DNA of 64,000 nt, taken from the NCBI GenBank assembly GCA_910589415.1, contig OU342634.1:806001-870000 (forward strand). Direction: 5' to 3'. The position numbers and the translations under genes are program-made. Source of the stretch: Malachius bipustulatus (taxonomy: Eukaryota; Arthropoda; Insecta; Coleoptera; Melyridae). The number at the start of each line of letters is the position of its first letter. Position 1 is the first letter of the stretch. The notes below the pieces were generated by a model. That model searched no databases. It was not told the DNA's origin and worked only from the letters and a program-made list of their open reading frames with translations. Of this stretch, positions 1-12,200 are shown piece after piece.

Positions 1-1192
1 TACTTAAATGGATTTCAGACAAACCAAACCAATAAATGGTACAGTTTTGACTCGCCCCGGTCTACGCGTATATAACAATAATTAAAGGTAATTTATAAAT
101 TTAACATTACTATGGACAAATGGATGATTAATATGGACAGCAAAATGTGCAGATACTTTTTATTGTTATATTGTTGATCGGGATGAGGAGAGCCGTGACA
201 CTGCGCATTTTGTACCTTTATTGGGTAGAAATTTTTTATTTATTGCTTGGGATTTCGATTCTTGATAATATTATTATTTCACCAGAACCGAAATCCCAAC
301 CAATAAATAAAAAATTTCAAAACGAAAAGTTCAATAAAATATTACCAAATTTTTAGGTTAGGTAGGTTAGATAAGGTAGGTAGGAAAAATCCAAACTAAG
401 ATCGGATTCGGAGAAGAGTTTCATTTAGTTGAGAGAACTCAAAGTAATATTGAGAGAACCTGCACTGAGAAAAATTTTTCATTGGCGGAAGTAAATTTGC
501 AATTCCGCCAACTAAATTATTTAATTGATAACGAGCAACTAAATATTTAGTTGCGTCAACTAAATTATTTAGTTCCAGAATTTGAGATATCCAACCAAGA
601 ATTAGTTGCCATAAGATACTGTATAAAAGTGATTGCAAATAAAACTTTCTGCTGTGAACTAAATAATAATTCAGTGAACCACAGTAAGCTTTCTTATGTC
701 AATTTAATAAAACTGCGCAGAACTATTATCAGGTTCTCTCAATATTACTTTGAGTTCTCTCAACTAAATGAAACTCTTCTCCGAATTCAATCTTAGTTTG
801 GATTTTTCCTACCTACCTTATCTAACCTACCTAACCTAAAAATTTGGTAATATTTTATTGAACTTTTCGTTTTGAAATTTTTTATTTATTGGTTGCGATT
901 TCGGTTCTTGGTGAAATAATAATATTATCAAGAACCGAAATTCCAAGCAATAAATAAAAAATTTCTACCCAATAAAGGTACAAAATGCGCAGTGTCACGG
1001 CTCTCCTCATCCCGATCAACAATATAACAATAAAAAGTATCTGCACATTTTGCTGTCCATATTAATCATCCATTTGTCCATAGTAATGTTAAATTTATAA
1101 ATTACCTTTAATTATTGTTATATACGCGTAGACCGGGGCGAGTCAAAACTGTACCATTTATTGGTTTGGTTTGTCTGAAATCCATTTAAGTA
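1..1192. repeat. Large foldback element with ~460-bp inverted arms
   Basis: Bases 1-462 are repeated in reverse complement at about 730-1192, with only scattered mismatches and small indels. The outermost pair is TACTTAAATGG against CCATTTAAGTA. The arms enclose a 267-bp centre. No long coding frame exists. Structure (long inverted arms, no gene) fits a foldback-type or MITE-like non-autonomous DNA transposon. The window starts exactly at the left arm, so the true left end and any target duplication are not visible. It lies downstream of the last KCNQ exon on the minus strand. Confidence 0.85.
463..729 (+). repeat. Centre segment of foldback, copy 1 of a repeat
   Basis: This segment begins CACTGAGAAAAATTTTTC and ends CGCAGAACTATTATC, and it recurs in reverse complement at 1981-2252. 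It contains a perfect 20-base palindrome, GCAACTAAATATTTAGTTGC (about 534-553), and further CAACTAAAT/ATTTAGTTG half-sites. It may be an independent small element sitting in the foldback, or the shared centre of related foldbacks. No coding capacity is seen. Confidence 0.75.
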
Positions 1193-1980
1193 CCTATACC
1201 AAGCTAACAGTAATGACGGCTTTCTGGTGATTTGAACTTCACGATTTGTCAGATTTATACAAACAAAGCTGCAAAAGAATATCAAAAATATAACCGAATT
1301 ATTTATTTACATTAAATAAGCAAGAAAAGTTTACTTAGATAAATTATTAGCAACAACCACGTTGCAGCTACATCATGATGGCGTCTATAATGGCGACTGA
1401 TGTGTTTTTATCTGAGGTTGCAGTTAAATGAATCTATACACACAGTAAATGAATAAATTTTTATTGCCATAATTCTGGTATAATTCCTTCAATACAAACG
1501 TTCTATTATCGAACCCTCTCAGTACACGACGCAAGAAATTTTTACTTGACACAATCATACCATAGTTGGAATAATGAAACTCTGATATATTTCACGCAAT
1601 TATGTTTGGAATATTCTGTTAAATATTTATTCCTACCTCCGGCAAGAAGAACCTATTTGTCTTAATAATTTCTAACTTCTAAGAATCTTTGATTTCTGTA
1701 AACAAGATAACTTTATATGTTTAGTTGCTGGAATTAAATTATGTTCCAGTACAGATTCTTAGATTGTTAGCTAGGAGTGATATTATTATGCCAATATGAA
1801 AAATACTTCGTTGCACAAAATGAGCTTCAATTAAATTATTTAATTCAATCAATTGCTCAATTTTAGTGAATCCAACTAAGATTTGGTACTGTAAATGATA
1901 AAGTTGTTCTTATAACTAAATAAATTCTCTGGAGGAAATACCTCCAGCCTTTAGTTCTTTCAAGAATAATATTTCTCTCA
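1193..1980. other. AT-rich non-coding DNA, nothing recognised
   Basis: No long open frame, tandem repeat or terminal inverted repeat was recognised. The last ~200 bases are rich in ATTTAATT-type runs like those in the neighbouring repeat segment, so part may be decayed repeat. Confidence 0.4.
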
Positions 1981-2252
1981 GTGTGATAATAGTTCTGCGC
2001 AGTTTTATTAAATTGACATAAGAAAGCTTAGTGTGTTCGCTGAATTATTATTTAGTTCACAGCAGAAAGTTTTATTTGCAACGACTTTTATACAGTATCT
2101 TATGGCAACTAATTCTTGGTTGGATATCTCAAATTCTGGAACTAAATAATTCAGTTGACGCAACTAAATATTTAGTTGCTCGTTATCAATTAAATAATTT
2201 AGTTGGCGGAATTGCAAATTTACTTCCGCCAATGAAAAATTTTTCTCAGTGT
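1981..2252 (-). repeat. Second copy of the foldback-centre repeat, inverted
   Basis: Nearly identical to the reverse complement of 463-729, including the 20-base palindrome (around 2159-2178) and the TGGCGGAA...TTCCGCCA hairpin end. The motif CTCAGTGT appears at both edges of this copy (about 1977-1984 and 2246-2253). This could be an 8-base target duplication or coincidence, because one of the two is also part of the repeat. Confidence 0.7.
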
Positions 2253-2968
2253 ATAACGAAAAGTGCTGTTTTTTTGAAAAAAATGAAAAACAGGTCGATT
2301 TTGTTTTTAAGTTGTTCAACTTTTGACATAACATTCGAGTATATAGGGTGATGCGCGAAAAAGTGGTGACGTCATCGGCATTTTTTTTAAACGGCAACCC
2401 TTATTTTTTATTGCATGTTTTGATACTTCATTCAATTGTCAGTATGGTAATGTAATCAATTTGTAACCTTAAATAAGGAAAATTCTGAGAAAACAGCTTG
2501 TGGTCGAAATTGTGCACTTTTTACTGATGTGAAAATCGGAACATTAGCGATAAAAATAAACAAAATATCAAATAAAAATTACTGTTTCCATGGTAGTTTT
2601 ATAAGATCTGTCTATTAAATTAAGTCTAATAAATTAAATCTGTTAAATTAAATTAAATTAATTCTATTAAATCTGTCTATTTAATTGAATCTCTCCAAAT
2701 TGCTCCAAATTGAGTTATTTTCACAGAAATTTCGTCGTTAAGGGTTACAAAATTATTACATTACCGCATTGACAATTGAATGAAGTATCAAAAAATGGAA
2801 TAAAAAATAAGAGTTGTCATTTAAAAAAAATACCGATGACGTCACCACTTTTTCGCGCATCACCCTGTATACCCCAATATTATGTCAAAAGTTCAAGAAC
2901 TCAAAAACAAAATCGACCTGCTTTTTTATTTATTCAAAAAAACAGCGCTTTCCGTTTTATCGAATTTA
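2252..2968. repeat. 717-bp palindromic element
   Basis: Left arm from about 2255 to 2500 pairs with right arm from about 2720 to 2966. Examples are GACGTCATCGGCAT at 2368 against ATACCGATGACGTC at 2830, and GACATAACATTCGAGTATA against TATACCCCAATATTATGTC. The inner part resembles the GGGTG...CACCC ends of the MITE families elsewhere in the window, but homology between arms continues beyond those ends, so the palindrome is larger than that core. Short frames on both strands read the two arms and are not genes. Confidence 0.8.
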
Positions 2969-3948
2969 TTCCTTACTTTTCTCGCGCACTGTATATGACA
3001 TATCTAAATATATACATAAGATATACGTAATAAGTACATAATAATGTAATTAGTAATACAATAATTCACATAATAATTTGTTACGACCAAATTAATGTTA
3101 GCTGTTAGCGTACTAAATAGTACAAAATGAAAAGTCGAATTCCTATAATTAATAGTGTGCCCCGAAATACCTTGATTGTAGTAAATATTGACTATAAGAA
3201 TCGTTATTAGAGTTTTTTTTTTTAATTTTACATACCTATATCAATAATATGTACACATCTCTATATTAAAAATTCGTAAATAAATACATCTCTCCTTGAC
3301 GAAATGTTTTGGTTGCACACATGTAAACTAGGAATAATTTGTATATTTCTTAATTATCAATAAATTAACAACTAATTGTTTACATGCAGCTGATATTCAT
3401 AAGCAGTTAAAGATATGTACCTAGATATCTCTCACGCACAGTTTTATTGCTCAGGAAAGTAATAATTATTAATTTTCATAACTACCTAAGTACTAAACTT
3501 CATTTCACGTTAAGACTTCAGTTTGACCAGCATAGGAACAATAATAATTGTTAAGAAATATTACCCTCTATTATAGAGGGTAATATATATTATATACCTA
3601 TAATAGGTATGTTGGTCAGGTTTAACTTTTCACTCGCCAATTGTTAAAATATCGCAAACAAGATATGGATGGATACTCAGACTGATTTCTTGACGTGATA
3701 TGGAACCTAGTGTGTATTAGAAAATCAAATCGACACTACTACAAAATGAGTATTAGAGGAAAATAAGAGTAGAAAAAATTGCTGCATCGCAGCATAACAA
3801 TATTATATACCTATAAAATAACATATTACTACAATATACTGGTAATCTTCTCTGGATCTTGCTTTTCATCTTCTTCTGATCACCTGATAAATTTGCCACC
3901 TGTCGGACTCACCGGTAGTTGTCCCACTTCTTGTCATCGTTGGGTACA
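2969..3948 (-). other. AT-rich region, probably KCNQ 3' UTR and downstream
   Basis: Lies directly downstream (minus strand) of the KCNQ stop codon. A minus-strand AATAAA lies at 3448-3443 and could be a polyadenylation signal, but in DNA this AT-rich that is weak evidence. A small palindrome TACCCTCTATTATAGAGGGTA is at about 3563-3583. No other feature was recognised. Confidence 0.4.
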
Positions 3949-4080
3949 CTAATACACAGGAGCTTCATCTTCCTCTTCCTCGTCATCTGTTGCTTTAATA
4001 GCTAACTGGCCCTGACATTGCTGCATCAAAGTATTCATAACAGTAGCTAAGCTATCCAACTTTTTGTCCATATTACCAAG
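3949..4080 (-). CDS. KCNQ: KCNQ potassium channel, last coding exon
   Basis: The minus-strand frame runs from a splice acceptor (TTGTTTTAG just above 4080) to a TAG at 3951-3949 and encodes 43 residues. It starts LGNMDKKLDSLATVMN, ends with an acidic run (DDEEEEDEAPVY), and is in phase 0, matching the phase-0 donor of the exon ending at 47800. In KCNQ channels the C-terminal helix D is a tetrameric coiled coil that drives subunit assembly. The heptad-like spacing of hydrophobic residues here continues the RVEQQ end of the preceding exon and aligns with the helix D pattern of KCNQ1-type channels. The join is inferred from phase and family fit, not from a transcript. The exon lies 43.7 kb from its partner. 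Confidence 0.75.
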   Translation of the reverse strand, partial: LGNMDKKLDSLATVMNTLMQQCQGQLAIKATDDEEEEDEAPVY

Positions 4081-4353
4081 CTAAAACAAGCAAAATATAG
4101 GATTATTAATGGTTTTTCAATTTGATTGTTGGTTTAAAACATGATGACTTGATAATTATCAAGTACCTAGAGCTGACGTTTCGTTGCTGTGCCAGAGATT
4201 CCGGTCCTTGGGGTAAGAAACAATTAATATGCATTGATGGCGTTCCCGGGGTTAAAATTTTCCGGAGTTAAAACGACCCCCCATTCGGATCTCCGGGCGG
4301 GGGCTAATCCAGGGGCACATTCATGCAAGAGAAAGAATAATAACATCTCCAGA

Positions 4354-6335
4354 ATGGAAAAATTTATAGTCGACTTTTGTAATATTAGAGGTTTAAATAC
4401 GAATATCAATTCAGTACATCAACATCTTCAGACAAATAAACCTCACATTCTAGCACTGTGCGAAACAAAAGTCCAAGCGTCATCAAGCACAGTTAATTAT
4501 CTTTATCCAGGATATGACTTTCATTCCCGATTTAGACGTAACTTCGGAATTGGCATTTTTGTCAGAAGTGACCTCTCCTGCCAGCGTGAGGAAGTCTTTG
4601 AGCCCCATGACCTCGACGTCATGTGGCTTAAAATAACAGACCGACAAACAACGAGATTTATCTGTTGTTTATACCGACCACCCAGCGATACACAGTATAG
4701 GATACTTTTCTTGTCCCTCACAAAAACTGTCGAATTCATACAGATAAACTACCCCAAAGCTGAGATATCCATCTTGGGTGATTTTAATGTACATAACATC
4801 AACTGGCTTAAATACTCAAACTTCACTGATGAAGAAGGCCGTGAAGCGGAATCGTTTGCGATCAGCTGTGGTTTTACCCAGCCCGTTGATGAACCAACAC
4901 GCATTCCCGATCGCGAGGGAGAATTCGCTAGCCTGTTGGATCTGTTTTTGACCACGAACCCTCAAATGTATACTATTACCGTGAAAGCCCCACTAGGTTC
5001 CTCAGACCATAAACTAGTCTCAACATCTTGTGTCCTACCAATTATTAGGGTTAAAGAAGCAAGTAAACCTCGTGTAGTCTGGCACTATAGATCTGCTAAA
5101 TGGGAAAAACTCAGGGAATATTATCGAGATTTTCCATGGAGGAGTGTTTGTTTCGGCTCTAATGATCCATCGGTTTGTGCTAGGGAAGTTGCTCAAGTCA
5201 TCCTAACAGGCATGGAAGCCTACATTCCCTTTTCAAAAAAACAGCCCTCAAATAGCAAACCTTGGTTCAACAAAAGATGCAAGGAAGCTGTCGCCTCCAA
5301 ACATCTGGCTTTTCGCCAATGGCGAGAGAGCCCCGACAGCATAAACCACCACAATTTCATCCTTGCTCGAAACAGATGCAAAGAAATAATAGATCAAACC
5401 AAGGAAATTCACAACCAAAGAATTAGGAACAAACTTCTCTCCTGTCATAACGGTTCGAAATCTTTTTGGTCTGTAACTAAGGCAGTCAGCCAGAACTTCA
5501 CCAGATCCACGATTCCGCCACTTACACGGACAGATGGGACTATCGCATCCACGGCTACTGAGAAGGCGAACTTGTTGGCGGGAGTCTTTTCTTCATACTC
5601 TTCCGTCGACTTTCATGGAAGAACTCCGCCAATAATCCCTTCCGTGGAGCCCAAAATGTCAGACATTGTTTTCCGACCGCGTGTCATAAAGAGCATTATG
5701 TTAGCCTTGGACCCAAACAAAGCTTCTGGTCCCGATGACGTACCTGTTATCGTACTAAAAAATGCGCCACTGAGCTGTCATCTGTTTTCTGCCGACTTTT
5801 CAACTTGTCGTATAAAAAGGGAATATTTCCTTCTTGCTGGAAATGTGCACGGATCCAACCTATTCCCAAGAAAGGCAAAAAAACTATACCAAGTAACTAT
5901 CGACCAGTGGCACTGCTTTCAGTAATATCCAAGATTATGGAGAAAGCTATTAACCAACATCTTTTAAAATACTTGGAAGGAGCTAATATAATCAGCGACC
6001 GCCAATACGGATTCCGCAAACAGAGGTCAACTGGTGACCTCCTCACTTACGTCACCGAGCTGTGGAATGGCGCAATCGAGCACCATGGGGAGTCTCGAGG
6101 GATTGCGCTTCATATTTCTAGAGCTTTCGACCGTGTTTGGCATGATGGACTGTTGGCAAAACTGCAGGCCTATGGCATGCCCGAGAAATTCGGCTTGTGG
6201 CTTGCGAGTTATCTCAGAGATCGTTCATTGCAGGTGGCAGTCGATGGAGTTCTTTCTGAGACCTTTTCCATCAATGCCGGTGTGCCTCAGGGATCCATTT
6301 TATCTCCGTCTCTCTTTCTAATATTTATAAACGAC
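4354..6335 (+). pseudogene. LINE A ORF2, 5' part: endonuclease and RT (frameshifted)
   Basis: The frame opens before 4234, but the ATG at 4354 fits the usual start of an AP endonuclease domain. Visible motifs are ALCETK, LGDFNVHNINW and GSSDHKLVS (endonuclease catalytic region, to ~5040). RT motifs follow: DPNKASGPDD, NYRPVALLS, QYGFRKQRST, AFDRVWH and GVPQGSILSP. Relative to copy 2 (ACTAAAGAAATGC at 53879) one base is missing in the A-run at about 5757-5763, shifting the frame before the RT core. The protein is then cut at 6335 by the LTR1 insertion, just before the FADD catalytic motif. In intact LINEs this protein nicks the target DNA and reverse-transcribes the element RNA there. Confidence 0.85.
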
Positions 6336-7181
6336 TGTAGTATGTCGAAATATTAATTCTATAATAATGATTCATTTATCAATTATTACCGAAACAATGG
6401 AGACAATTAGATCACCATCGGCAATAATTGAAACGATTGAAAGAGGAAAAAACGTCAAATTAATTAATAAGTCAGTCTACCCACAACGATAGAGTTGTTT
6501 GGAGGTAGAGAAGATCTTTTTGTTTTTTTTTTGGAGAACTACTACTAGTATATTGAGGTGGACCCTAATCGAAGATATATCTACCACTCTTAGTCTCGAG
6601 TAATTATTATTATCAAGAAATTCCTGAGAATTAAACATCATCGCCACCGCCACAGTATCAATTCAGTGAGGTGTATAAGGATATTGAAGGTTTTTTGTAT
6701 TGTGTGGTCTCTAATCAAAGTCGGAGCCACTTTACCAACAACTGCGTATAACGAAGACATCACTAGCAGAATTTCCAAGGTTAGACCATTCCATATTACT
6801 CTAGTGTTAATAGAAGGAGATCCTGGAGAGTGTTATAACCAGTCGTTTAGTTTTAGAAATATTTTCATTGTTTAGTTTAAGTATTTATGTTTTCTTTCAG
6901 GGAGGTAGAGTTGGCCAACCTATCGTCTCTGCTGTTGTATTAGTATAATTGTTTATCATTACATAAGTTATCAAGAGTGTTCTTTTTCTACTTACCAAAC
7001 AGCACTATTACTGGGGTAGTAGATATCAATATCTTTCTTTTTAAATAGAAAAGGTTTATTTTCAAATCATATAGACACGCATTACTTTATTTGCAAAAGT
7101 CTTAAGAATCAACGACCCTATTCCGACCGAACGAGTTTTGAAATATAACGATTATTATTAGACCAAACTCGATTCAGTACA
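6336..7181 (+). repeat. LTR1 5' LTR
   Basis: Starts TGTAGTATG and ends TTCAGTACA (TG...CA). It differs from the 3' copy at a few visible places, for example GTCGGAGCC against GTCAGAGCC, and AATCAACG against AATCTACG. It contains a 69-codon frame at 6666-6875, present in both LTRs. Confidence 0.93.
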
Positions 7182-7185
7182 TAAA

Positions 7186-7203
7186 TGGCGCCCAACTTGC
7201 AGG
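7186..7203 (+). promoter_or_regulatory. LTR1 primer-binding site (tRNA-Lys-like)
   Basis: TGGCGCCCAAC lies four bases after the 5' LTR end. This matches the first 11 bases complementary to the 3' end of a tRNA-Lys as used by many insect Gypsy elements, then diverges. Confidence 0.7.
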
Positions 7204-7252
7204 CATGATGCCTTTTCCAATTTTTCTCCTCGCAGAAAAAGTCGTAACCTTG

Positions 7253-9117
7253 TAGTAGGGGAGCCCACGATGCTAAATGGGGATTTACTCGAGCGTCGTG
7301 GAGACCTATTAGATTTGAGAGATTACGTGATAAAAAGAAAAAAAAGTCATATGATGTTTACCCGTTCACCGGTGGGGGGAGCGTCTACGGGGGGTCAAAG
7401 ATGTAAAAAAAAACAGTCACATAGACATCTCCGAGCGCGTCAGATAATGATAGGGCGTATGCCCCACGTCTCTCTGATAATGGAGGTATGATAATCTGCC
7501 GGTTCGCATAGTGAGGGTGGCCGTACAGGGGGGTACAAAATGAGAAAAAAAAAAATTCACTCGAGCGCGTCAGATTTTTAGAGGGGATGTTAAGTGACCC
7601 CGAAAGATGCTCACATTCAAAAGACTGACGATTTGGAGGTGACGCAAGCTTACGGGAGCTTTTCAAAATTGCAAAAAAAAATCGCCATTTTGATTTTCTC
7701 GAGCGCGTCAGATTAAGATATGGACGGTTCATCTTGATGTCCCAGATCTGATTACCAATAATCTGACGATTATCTAGAGGGGTTTTCTTAATCTGACGAC
7801 TTGAAAAAAAATATATACAGGCTGTTAGTTAAGTACGGGGCCAAACTTCAAGGGGTGCTTCCTTGAGTGATTTTAAGAAGAAAAGTTCAAATAAACATGG
7901 GTCCGAAAATGCATATTTTTCAAGATACAGGGTGTCAAACTTTTATTTTTTTTCTCGAAAACAAAGCAAGATATGAAAAAAACTCAAGAGATAAAATAGT
8001 TGTATTTCTAGTTGCTTAATTCGAAAAAAATACAAAATAAAAAAAAAGTCAGTGGCGCCCAATTTTTTAACCAAAAATATTAGTTAGACTGTCTTCCGGG
8101 ACGCCACTGGAATTAATAATTTTAATCTAATTGGGGCTAAATTACCCTCTTGTTATTACAAACAGAACTGCCAAATTTCAACAAAATTGATTGAAAGAGT
8201 TTAGAGATATTCACGAACATTCGAATTTTTTTTTTAAGTTTGACTGCCTGTATCTTGAAAAATATGCATTTTCGGACCCATGTTTATTTGAACTTTTCTT
8301 CTTAAAATCACTCAAGGAAACACCCCTTGGAGTTTGGCCCCGTACTTAACTAACACCCTGTATGAATGATTTTTTTTTTGTAATTTCTGCATTTTGTTAC
8401 CTAAAACATACGAAAAATAGCATGCAAATAAAAATAAATCTATTTTTTCAATTAGAATATATATTGAGATTCGAATCTTTACATAATACGCAAATTTTTT
8501 GATGATTTTTTTTTTAATCTTCATCTTCATCGTCGAATCATCTTCTTCATCTGGCGTCTGTAATGGCGTCGCGAAAGTAGCGTCTGGACGGTGCGAGAGA
8601 GAGAGAGAGATAGGGAAAGAGCGAAAGGGAAAGACAGGCGTGGAGTGGGGGATACATACTTTACCGCGCGTCTGCACCGTCTGCACGCACTCAACGTTAT
8701 TAACGATTTTCGTTTCTTCGGCTTGTGGAAAACGGCAGATTATATTTTTCCCGATACCCTAGAATTATTTCCTTCAAATTAAAAAAAAAATCAACCGCGC
8801 TCGAGCATGTCCAAGTGACGTTTTTTTTTTGCAAGTTTGTAACCCTCCCACTCCTTAACGTCACGCTTAAACCGTCAGATTATTGAAATGTACACATTTC
8901 AGTATGTAATTAACCCACCATACCTTAATCTGACACGCTCGAATATTTCTAATGATCAATTTTTTTTTACTATTCTGATCAGCTGCCCTTGACGCGCGGC
9001 GCTGCATAGAGGTCTTATATAAGGTGGGGGTACTCAACAAGGTGCAAGTTATCCCTCCTTATATTAATCTGACGCGCTCGAGTAAATCCCGAAATCCCCT
9101 ATTGGGCTCCCCTACTA
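7253..9117. mobile_element. Foldback DNA element in the LTR1 leader
   Basis: Terminal inverted repeat TAGTAGGGGAGCCCA at 7253-7267 matches TGGGCTCCCCTACTA at 9103-9117. It is flanked by TTG on each side (7250-7252, 9118-9120), a 3-base target duplication. Subterminal motifs CGAGCGCGTCAGAT occur in direct orientation on the left (about 7432, 7562, 7701), and as ATCTGACGCGCTCG-type copies on the right (about 8799, 8927, 9066). No transposase is present, so it is non-autonomous. A MITE (7818-8360) sits within it. Superfamily not assigned. Confidence 0.8.
7818..8360. mobile_element. 543-bp MITE with CAGG ends, inside the foldback
   Basis: CAGGCTGTTAGTTAAGTACG on the left pairs with CGTACTTAACTAACACCCTG on the right. 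The TA duplication is at 7816-7817 and 8361-8362. Arms are ~120 bp. The arm contains ATAAACATGGGTCCGA, which is also in the arms of the transposase-bearing element at 52274-53005. An internal ATACAGGGTGTC (7925) resembles a second terminus. Confidence 0.85.
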
Positions 9118-9223
9118 TTGTGGTAGGAAAACAGAGGTAGTCTCGTTTGATATGTAAATATATGATTTTAGAAGTTTGTGCATTGAATATTATCTAGTGA
9201 ATTTTAATAAAATAATAATAGCT

Positions 9224-12200
9224 ATGGCTCCACCGATTAATAATCATGCAATGACTTTAAGAAAAAGCCATCCACCCCAGTCAGATATCGATACAGATAT
9301 TAACGATTTGGAAGAAGGTGAACAACAGGAAAACAATGCTGTTACACCCGATGATTCTGAGCTATCACCGGACGGGTGGGCTAGAAGCAATATCGCTGGA
9401 ACAACGAGTTTCCTTCCACCGTCTAGACAAGTAGAAGTTGATGGTTTAGATAATAAAATGTTGATTCTTTTGGCAGAAATTGATCAAAAAAATCGCGATA
9501 AAGCCCGCGAAGATCGAGAGAAAGACCGAGAGTTTTTGGGAAATCTGGTTAATATCCTTAATCAAAAACATGAAGAGGGACGAGCCGCATTGGAAAGTTC
9601 GGTTGAAACTTTCGCGACGGTTGTAACAAATGCAATAGGCAGTCAAATGTCAAATTTGACTGTGGAAATCAAGGAGATCGTTACAAATAGTGTAAGAAAT
9701 CGTGATTCAGAGAGTAAGGATAAAAAAGAAGAATTGGTCCAACCTTACCGTGCTCTGAATGGGGAAGCAAAAGTTCCGATTCGACAGTCCTGCAACACTT
9801 ATCAGCCAGTCCTAGGAGACTACGGGCTACAACTATTTTTAAATCTTGGGGGAAAAGAACTAAAGTTCAACCCTGCCAGACCAAAAATAAATAACCCAGT
9901 TAAATTTCTAAAGCAGTTAAAATGGACTTTAGAAGAAGCAGGTGTTCCGGTTTCAAAACGATTCGTTGTCGCACGCACTTGTTTGGAAGGTGAAAGCGCA
10001 CAATGGGCAGAAACCCTTATTTTCGAAAATAAAATTCGATGTTTCGAAGATTTTGAGAATGCATTTTTGAAACAGTACTGGACCCCGGAAAAACGAAGGG
10101 CCATAATGTCAAGGTTGAGAAATGATGAATACGACCCAAAGAAGGGAAGCCGTGTTAATTATTTTGAGAATGTAATGCAGGAACTCTCATTAATAGATCA
10201 CGGAATGTCGATTGAAGAAATGTTAATAGAATTATGCAATCATTTCCCGGATATTGAGAGATTTTTCCTATATCAGGCGCGCGAGCCAGAAGTATTTCGA
10301 AGAGAACTAGAAAGGTTAGACCGAACTGTTTTCAAAAAAATGAACACTGCTCTCAGAGTAGCACCAGAGAGAAACCAACCTAATTGGAGAATCCCAAATC
10401 GAAATAATCCAAGAACCATTAGTTATGATAATGACCGGCCAAGGTGGGTAGAAAAGGATACTCCGAATCGTGGAGTTCCAACCGAACAAAATAGATATCG
10501 GGACCGAGCAGGTAATTCATCTGCACAAAATGATCATTTGTATAGGCAGGAAGTGCCACGACCTCAATCTAATTTCACTGACCGGAATCATAATTTCAGA
10601 GATAATTCTCAAGAACGAAACAGTAGGAATAAGTCAAATCACGAAGTTTTTGCAGTCAGGGAAAATAACACTGAACAAGGTAATGATGACATTAACCGTG
10701 ATATAGCTCTAGTATATGACCTCACTAACCAAGATGATAATGAAGAACCAAGAAATATGAAAATAAATTCGCTAGATACAGCGGAGGATTTATTTAATGA
10801 AGCACACAGTGAGAAAATGCAGTCAAAAGAGTGCCCGATGGTTACCGTTGCCATTTTCGACACTACTAAATTCGCGTTAATAGACACCGGCTGTCATTCA
10901 TCATGTATCAGTTCGCATTTTTTTAATAAACTCAGAATGTGTGGAAAACGTATTCCGGTTTTTCCAGTGAATGGCGTTACAGTAGAGTCCGCTATAAAAG
11001 GGCCGACGCAGAAACAAAAAGTAGAGCAACAAATATTTCTCGAATATTATATTGAAAACGAGAAATTTGAATCTTGTTTTCTTGTTATTAAGAATTTGTC
11101 ACGGGACGTGATTTTGGGGTATGATTGGTTGGTGGAAAATCAAGTCGTCATCGATTCTATTCGTGACGAAATTAGAATTCACAAGAATCAGAACTCGAAC
11201 GTTTTGACGGCTAGTACTTCTAAAACCCGTAGCGTTTCAAACATAGATATGCAAACTGAAATTAGTTTAGTCGAAGAAAATGTGTCGCCCAGAAACGACT
11301 TACCCAACGTCATAAATTCTTACCAGACAGTCAATTCGGATGACGAAATAATGTCACCACTGTCCAATGCAGTTTACCGAGCCGATGCTTTGGGCGAGAA
11401 AGAGTGTGTCCAACTGCATAATCTTCTGGAGAAATACGCCCTGGTTTTTTCAAACAAGCCCGGCCTTATGTCAGTTTATGAACACCAAATAAAACTTAGA
11501 ATACCGCAACCTTATAAGTTACGCCAGTTTCCCATTCCACATGCTTATAGGAACGAGGTTCGGGAACAAATTAAAAATATGATTTCTATCAATATAATTG
11601 AGAAGAGCTTAACCGAATACATCAATCCGCTGGTAGTTGTGAAGAAAAATGACGGCTCTCTGCGCATTTGTTTAGATGCCAGACACCTCAATTCGGTTAG
11701 CGTTAATGATGATAATTTCATACCACCAAACCCTAACGAAATATTATTCGATTTCCAGCCCGGTTATGTACTTAGTTGCATAGACCTCACACAGAGTTAC
11801 CACCAGATCCCCTTGCGTAAAGAAGATCAGAAATATACTGGTTTTCTGTTTGAGGGTAATTCATATGTGTACAAAGTACTGCCTTTCGGACTTACTACAG
11901 CTCTGTCTAGTTTCATTAGAGGTTTACAATTAGTTTTAGGTAGTGAAGTTGAGACCTTTACTATTCCATACGTAGACGATATCTTAATATTTTCTCCAAG
12001 TATAAGTAGTCATTTCGTACATTTGGAAGTTATTTTAAAAAAACTTCTTGTTGCCGGAATGACGGTTAAGTTGAAAAAGTCCCAATTTTGTAGGAAAGAA
12101 GTAGTATTTATCGGTCACGTACTGTCATGCGAAGGTGTCCGCGTTAGCGAAGCAAGAATACAGGGAATCAAATTATTCCCAACTCCTCGTAATCTTAGGG

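Noticed and set aside
7432..9082. Spaced short GC-rich repeats suggesting a CRISPR-like array
   Set aside because: The repeats are few, irregularly spaced and in opposite orientations in the two halves, so they are subterminal repeats of a foldback transposon. The context is eukaryotic.
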